Positions 7,400-11,056 of a stretch of 11,056 nt of DNA are shown piece by piece. Numbering within the stretch: the stretch's first letter is position 1; each line of letters starts with the position of its first letter. The position numbers were made by a program, and so were the translations under genes. Under the pieces are notes generated by a model that was not told where the DNA came from, ran no database searches, and saw only the letters and a program-made list of their open reading frames with translations. Origin of the DNA: Hyphomicrobiaceae bacterium (GTDB lineage: Bacteria; Pseudomonadota; Alphaproteobacteria; Rhizobiales; Hyphomicrobiaceae); the NCBI GenBank assembly GCA_021775715.1, contig JAJFHI010000427.1, positions 1 through 11,056 of the forward strand, read 5' to 3'.

Positions 7400-7462
7400 C
7401 GTTTATTTCCTCTGAGATAAGGACAACGGGTGAGACGAGGCTAGCTTGCCTTTGTCTTTTTT

Positions 7463-8392
7463 TTAAAAACTCACTTGGTCACCACCCTTTAAGCCAAGTC
7501 GTGTTCGTGCCTCTTCGGGTGTTGCGATCTGCAGCCCAAGATTTTCAACAATCAATCGGATCTTGCGAACCTGTTGTGCGTTCGAGGTCGCAAGTTCGCC
7601 CTTGCCAATATATATGCTGTCTTCAAGACCGACGCGGACATTGCCGCCAAGCAGCGCGGCCTGAGTGATAAACGGCATCTGATGGCGGCCAGCAGCTAGC
7701 ACCGACCACTCGTAGTCTTTGCCAAAGAGTTTGTCGGCGATGTTGTGCATGTGCATGAGGTTGTCGAGGTCGGGCCCAACCCCACCCAGAATGCCGTAGA
7801 TCATCTGAATAAAGAACGGAGGCTTCACCAGTCCTCTGTCAACGAAGTGGGCAAGATTGTAGAGGTGACCGAGATCGTAACATTCGAACTCGAACTGTGT
7901 GCCGTGTCCTTCACCGAGAGTCTTGAGTGCATATTCGATGGTCGCAAACGTATTGGCGAAAATGAAGTCCTTGGTCATTGCCAGAAATTCCGGCTCCCAG
8001 TCGTGCTTCCATTCAGAATATTTATTCAGTGCGGGAAATAGTCCGAAGTTCATTGAGCCCATGTTGAGCGAGGCCATTTCCGGACTAGCGGATGTCGCGG
8101 CCGCGAGGCGCTCGTCAATGGTCATGCCATGTCCACCACCGGTCGAGATATTGATGACGGCATTGGTGGACTGCTTGATCACGGGCAGAAACTGCATGAA
8201 GGTTTCAGGCCGCGGATCGGGCTTGCCGGTTTCGGCATCACGCGCATGCAGGTGAATGATGGCGGCACCTGCTTCCGCGGCTTCAATCGCAGCGGTTGCA
8301 ATTTCGGTTGGCGTAATTGGCAGGTGCGGCGACATCGTTGGCGTATGGATGCTGCCTGTCGGTGCGCAAGTGATGATGACGGGTTTTGCCAT
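7463..8392 (-). CDS. BKACE family beta-keto acid cleavage enzyme (DUF849)
   Basis: BKACE enzymes are zinc-dependent TIM-barrel proteins that condense a beta-keto acid with acetyl-CoA and split it, giving acetoacetate and a new CoA thioester; the founding member, Kce, acts on 3-keto-5-aminohexanoate in lysine fermentation. The 309-residue product shows the family signatures in order: the N-terminal strand KPVIITCAPTGS, the metal-binding HLHARD (His47 and His49), NISTGGG near residue 80, and VRVGLED, whose Glu257 is the third expected zinc ligand. Length is typical. The start is ATG 8392, with GGGA just upstream. A longer reading from ATG 8428 would begin inside a perfect hairpin and has no family counterpart. 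It is the third gene of the six-gene operon, 77 bases after the CmcJ/NvfI-like gene. This enzyme most strongly marks the operon as catabolic, implying that a beta-keto acid forms in the pathway. Which acid cannot be told from sequence alone. Confidence 0.92.
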   Translation of the reverse strand: MAKPVIITCAPTGSIHTPTMSPHLPITPTEIATAAIEAAEAGAAIIHLHARDAETGKPDPRPETFMQFLPVIKQSTNAVINISTGGGHGMTIDERLAAATSASPEMASLNMGSMNFGLFPALNKYSEWKHDWEPEFLAMTKDFIFANTFATIEYALKTLGEGHGTQFEFECYDLGHLYNLAHFVDRGLVKPPFFIQMIYGILGGVGPDLDNLMHMHNIADKLFGKDYEWSVLAAGRHQMPFITQAALLGGNVRVGLEDSIYIGKGELATSNAQQVRKIRLIVENLGLQIATPEEARTRLGLKGGDQVSF

Positions 8393-8423
8393 TGTTTCCC
8401 AGGTTCTTAGGTGCCCGGCTGTT

Positions 8424-8445
8424 GCCATGGGGTCTCCCCCATGGC
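8424..8445 (-). promoter_or_regulatory. perfect hairpin with GNRA loop ahead of the BKACE gene
   Basis: GCCATGGGG (8424-8432) and its exact complement (8437-8445) enclose a four-base loop. On the transcribed minus strand the loop reads GAGA, a GNRA tetraloop, so the RNA would form a very stable nine-pair stem. No T-run follows, so it is not an intrinsic terminator. It lies 31 bases before the BKACE start and could stabilise or process the operon mRNA or tune translation. Confidence 0.6.
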
Positions 8446-8469
8446 GGCATCTCGTTTTGTAGGTTTTTC

Positions 8470-9285
8470 CTAGAAAAATGCCATCGTTCGGATTTCGATG
8501 CTCTGGCGTTTTAATGCGTCAGGCGGTGAGGTGGGGTCTTCAAAGGCTGAGTGACCCATGAAGCGCGCACGGCCATCGGTTTCGCTGTCGTAGGTTTTGA
8601 GCAGCAATGCGTCGCTGGGCTTCATGCGCGGGAAGTAATACCAGCTGTGTTTTGGCGAATGGCGCATCACGTAGATTTCGCCAGTGCGCTCCGCATACTT
8701 GAGATTCATCAGAAGCATGTCTTCGTCGGTAGATGTTGTGCAATCACAAACGGCAAGTGGTAGCTCTTCAACGGTCTCGTAAAGAGGCTTCCAAACATTG
8801 TAGAAGACCACACGTTTTGTCAGCAACTCATCAGCTTTGTCGCCCATAATATCGCGCACGCGTTGGGGCGCAGATTTCGGCGTATAGTCACTGTGCACCA
8901 ACTTAACAGCTGGACGTTTCACCTCGGACTGCTCTTTGAGATCATCCGGCAGGCGCTTGCGGATCGTGTGATCAAAGACTTCGACGTGCTTGGCGCCTGT
9001 TTGGTTGCGCACAAAAGAAATAACGTCAGCGTAGAACTTCGACTTTATGGAGTCTTCGTTTTCGAAGTCGTCGTATGTCGACGGAAAGTCGTGTATCTCA
9101 AACCCTTCCTTGTCGAGTGAAAAGTCTTTCGACTTTGGCCAGCCGTTTTTTATTTCGACCTCTTGGAGGTCTGTTCCGGGCGGGTTCAATTTGATTGAAG
9201 GATCGGGCTCGTAGAAATAGTAGTCAATCGTGCGACCGTTATCGACTGAGTAATTGAGGCTTGCTCTGACCGCGTCTTCGTTCAT
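8470..9285 (-). CDS. CmcJ/NvfI-family putative 2-oxoglutarate/Fe(II) enzyme
   Basis: This 271-residue protein resembles the CmcJ/NvfI (gibberellin-desaturase-like) family, named after the cephamycin-pathway protein CmcJ and the fungal oxygenase NvfI. Family-like blocks visible are HVEVFDHTIRKR (about 100-111), VHSDYTPKSAPQRVRD (130-145), VVFYNVWKPL, AVCDCTT, RHSPKHSWYYFPRMKPSDAL, and the C-terminal GHSAFEDP...SIEIRTMAFF. His131-x-Asp133 with the distal His245 would make the Fe(II)-binding facial triad, and Arg266 could bind the 2-oxoglutarate carboxylate; I infer these from motif position. Such enzymes hydroxylate, desaturate or rearrange unactivated carbons. The start is ATG 9285 with a strong AGGAG seven to eight bases upstream. 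It is the second gene of the operon, 125 bases after the first GST and 77 before BKACE, so it may introduce an oxygen that later steps convert to a beta-keto acid. Family assignment is good; reaction and substrate are unknown. Confidence 0.82.
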   Translation of the reverse strand: MNEDAVRASLNYSVDNGRTIDYYFYEPDPSIKLNPPGTDLQEVEIKNGWPKSKDFSLDKEGFEIHDFPSTYDDFENEDSIKSKFYADVISFVRNQTGAKHVEVFDHTIRKRLPDDLKEQSEVKRPAVKLVHSDYTPKSAPQRVRDIMGDKADELLTKRVVFYNVWKPLYETVEELPLAVCDCTTSTDEDMLLMNLKYAERTGEIYVMRHSPKHSWYYFPRMKPSDALLLKTYDSETDGRARFMGHSAFEDPTSPPDALKRQSIEIRTMAFF

Positions 9286-9410
9286 TGAAGATCTCCTGGT
9301 GAGGTATGGCGTTCATCTAACTTTACAGACCTGACGTGCACTGAGCAACGCTTGCGCAAAAACTGATGTTTCTGCACAGCGGCTGTGGGCTGTGCATCGT
9401 CTGCTGAGCG
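9286..9410. other. gap between the first GST gene and the CmcJ/NvfI-like gene
   Basis: This is the largest gap inside the minus-strand operon (125 bases). It holds an inverted repeat with eight-base arms (9373-9380 and 9389-9396, TGCACAGC and complement) and an eight-base loop. On the minus strand a run of five T lies about ten bases beyond it, too far for a standard terminator. An internal promoter or partial attenuator is possible, but no clear -35/-10 pair is seen. Confidence 0.35.
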
Positions 9411-10055
9411 TCACGCGGCGGTTGGCAATGTAAAGCCTGGCCCGACATGAGTGTCGCGCCAGCACGGCAATTTTTCGACCCGCTCTGTCATCCACTTTTT
9501 AAGATCCGGGTGGTTGTCCAAGGGTAGCTTCTGCTCACCATGCATGTGCATCGGCGACGCGACGACAATATCCGCGATGGTGGGCGTGTCACCACATAGC
9601 CAATCACTTTGTTGTAGGCGCGCGTCCAAGATGCTTGCCAACTTGTGGAACCGTTCGGCCTCGCCATCGAGCACGGCTTGATCAGGCTCCGCACCCAAGA
9701 CGGGCTTGACGACGTTTTCGACCAAATAAATGTAACATGAAGGAAACCACGAAGAGGATTCCCACGCTAGCCAACGATTGATGTCGGCGCGTTTGCGCAT
9801 ATCCATTGGGTAAAACTGGCCCTGTCCCAGCTTGTCGGCGGCATACTGGAGAATAGGGTTTGACTCCCATAAGACGAAGTCGCCATCGACCAGCGTTGGC
9901 ATCGTAGCGTTTGGGTTGAGCGCGAGATATTCCGGACTCTTCTGCTCGCCTTCAAAGAAGCCGACCCGTTTGAGCGTGTAGTTCGCGTCCAGCATCTTCA
10001 ATCCCGCAAGCACTTTGCGGCAGTTGACGCTGATAGGGTCTGCATAGATTTCCAT
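9411..10055 (-). CDS. glutathione S-transferase family protein (first gene of the operon)
   Basis: This 214-residue protein has a two-domain GST architecture. The thioredoxin-like N-terminal half opens with EIYADPISVNCRKVL. Ser9 or Cys12 could activate the glutathione thiol there, as in bacterial GST classes that do not use Tyr. The cis-Pro lies at residue 53 (ATMPTLVDGD), and Glu64-Ser65 (WESNPILQY) is the glutathione-binding pair. The helical C-terminal half carries the N-cap segment TPTIADIVVASPMHMH. The start is ATG 10055, with GGGAGG about six bases upstream. It is the most promoter-proximal of six co-directional genes, preceded by a 200-base gap. Its differences from the downstream GST suggest that the two act on different intermediates or form a heteromeric pair, as in the Lig beta-etherase GST pairs, though neither was matched specifically to those. 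Family is secure; reaction is unknown. Confidence 0.88.
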   Translation of the reverse strand: MEIYADPISVNCRKVLAGLKMLDANYTLKRVGFFEGEQKSPEYLALNPNATMPTLVDGDFVLWESNPILQYAADKLGQGQFYPMDMRKRADINRWLAWESSSWFPSCYIYLVENVVKPVLGAEPDQAVLDGEAERFHKLASILDARLQQSDWLCGDTPTIADIVVASPMHMHGEQKLPLDNHPDLKKWMTERVEKLPCWRDTHVGPGFTLPTAA

Positions 10056-10255
10056 GTTGCCTCCCGATTGGATGTCACTTAAACGCCGTCATTTTGCGCG
10101 GCTGTTTATTGTGTTGCGTTACTATTCTGGCGCGCGGCGTCCGGCGCTGCAACAGTTTTTATGTCCAAGTTTTGCGGCGCACAAAAAAACATCCGGAAAA
10201 GCACTTCATCAGACTGCGGATCGAGAGGTTGTGGCAAAAAGCAGTGTTGCGTTTT
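10056..10255. other. intergenic region upstream of the six-gene operon
   Basis: This 200-base gap is where the promoter of the minus-strand operon should lie. Read on the minus strand, TTGCAG followed 18 bases later by AGAATA is the nearest thing to a -35/-10 pair, but the match is weak and separated by a very GC-rich spacer. I could not identify an operator or a terminator for the gene ending at 10256. No small gene is supported. Confidence 0.35.
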
Positions 10256-11056
10256 TTACCGTAACGGCCGGCGATAGGTTTCAGTCCGCACGAGCCAACC
10301 TCGCTGCCAGCGTTTATTTGGCGGATTGTTGGAAACACGCCGCTTCAGCACATATCCGGAAGCGTCTGAAAAAGCGTTCAATACGGACGTCTGCTCTGTC
10401 GATGCGCCCTGCATTTCAAGCAGAACGTGTTTCAAACCCCAGCCCTCGGGTTCTCCTGTGACACGGTTTGGATAGGTTTCTTTCGGACTGATGCCTTCAC
10501 CTTTAAAATTGACGTAGTCGATCAGCGGATAGAGATCAGGCGAGGCTGCTGCGACGCGATTAAACTGCTTGCGGACATGGTCGCGGTCGCGTTCGTCTGG
10601 CAGCGTCTCGAGAATTTTAGGAAGTGCGGCCTGCATGCGCAAAGAGAGATACTCGGTCTGTAATCCGACTGTTGCCAAAAGAAATTCTCTCAGCTCAACC
10701 ATTCTTGCGGATCGAAATTGTCTTTTGAAGTCGGCGCGGCGGGTCCAGGGACATGGCGGTGTTTGGTCTTTGTCAAGCCAGGCTGGAACGTTGGCGCCTC
10801 TGCGGCGCAAGTGCTGCAGCATCGCCGGGAAGCTTTCCTTGAACCGTGTGTCGAGCCCGGCTGGAAACCAGATAAAATGCCCGATGCCGACGGAGGCAAA
10901 GCTCTCGGCTTCATTCCATGATGTGATTGCATCGCGGTCGCCACCCGTTTCATTGCGCCAGACCTGGCGGCCAACCATCGTCGCTTGAGCGGGTGTGATT
11001 TTCAGTGACGGCATAGGTGAGGTTACCATGCGGGGCTCGGCGATCAATTCGGGGGC
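10256..11056 (-). CDS. lysozyme-fold-like protein of unknown function (5' end probably outside window)
   Basis: I do not recognise a named gene. The frame is open to the window edge, with at least 266 residues visible. The striking segment is RNETGG followed by an Ala/Asp-rich stretch and then SFASVGIGHFIWFP (around residues 32-61 counted from TTG 11047). A Glu followed some 22 residues later by GIGH recalls the catalytic Glu and TIGIGH strand of T4-type lysozymes, so I infer a lysozyme-like glycosidase or lytic transglycosylase fold. The remainder is mostly helical and basic, with PCPW near residue 98 and no further motif I can name. In-frame starts at 11047 (TTG), 11029 and 11014 (ATG) all lack a ribosome site. 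The residues before them (APELIAEPRM) look like the start of a mature exported protein, so a signal peptide may lie beyond the window. It is 200 bases upstream of the operon on the same strand and is probably a separate unit. Confidence 0.6.
   Translation of the reverse strand, partial: APELIAEPRMVTSPMPSLKITPAQATMVGRQVWRNETGGDRDAITSWNEAESFASVGIGHFIWFPAGLDTRFKESFPAMLQHLRRRGANVPAWLDKDQTPPCPWTRRADFKRQFRSARMVELREFLLATVGLQTEYLSLRMQAALPKILETLPDERDRDHVRKQFNRVAAASPDLYPLIDYVNFKGEGISPKETYPNRVTGEPEGWGLKHVLLEMQGASTEQTSVLNAFSDASGYVLKRRVSNNPPNKRWQRGWLVRTETYRRPLR

Noticed and set aside
7400..7462. Poly-T run at 7457-7464 as a terminator between BKACE and the second GST
   Set aside because: The T-run is on the plus strand, whereas the flanking genes are transcribed from the minus strand where it reads as A; no hairpin precedes it.
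9373..9396. Hairpin after the first GST gene as an intrinsic terminator
   Set aside because: The T-run on the transcribed strand is about ten bases from the stem, the loop is long, and the next gene has a strong ribosome site and continues the operon.

Overview
The window reads as chromosomal DNA of a Gram-negative bacterium with c-type cytochrome maturation. An alphaproteobacterium is my best guess, because genes of the CmcJ/NvfI, BKACE, Tas-like aldo/keto reductase and GST families commonly occur together in that group. That assignment rests on protein resemblance, not on a marker gene. No rRNA, tRNA, CRISPR array, insertion sequence or phage gene was seen.

Region A (1-4159, plus strand) is a three-gene respiratory module. 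It encodes an exported tetraheme cytochrome c resembling cytochrome c554, a five-helix membrane cytochrome b with two H-x13-H pairs for two b hemes, and a membrane-anchored decaheme cytochrome c of about 750 residues. The last two genes are practically contiguous. The first seems coupled (TGATG overlap) to an upstream gene that ends at the window edge. Together they could move electrons between the quinone pool or cytoplasmic face and the periplasm. No catalytic subunit, special heme motif or porin is in view, so the terminal donor or acceptor is unknown. Region B (4448-4858, plus strand) is a small three-helix membrane protein of unknown role.

Region C (10055 down to 4875, minus strand) is a six-gene catabolic-looking operon. 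In transcription order it encodes a GST, a CmcJ/NvfI-family putative 2-oxoglutarate/iron enzyme, a BKACE (DUF849) beta-keto acid cleavage enzyme, a second and different GST, an SDR-fold protein with Phe in place of the catalytic Tyr, and a Tas-like aldo/keto reductase. Gaps are 54-125 bases and nearly every gene has a clear Shine-Dalgarno sequence. A 9-bp hairpin with a GNRA loop lies just ahead of the BKACE gene. The set suggests oxidative, reductive and thiol-dependent processing of an organic acid that ends in acyl-chain cleavage; the substrate cannot be read from sequence.

Region D (11056-10256, minus strand) is a protein of unknown function, probably 5'-truncated by the window edge, with a GIGH motif reminiscent of lysozyme-fold enzymes.
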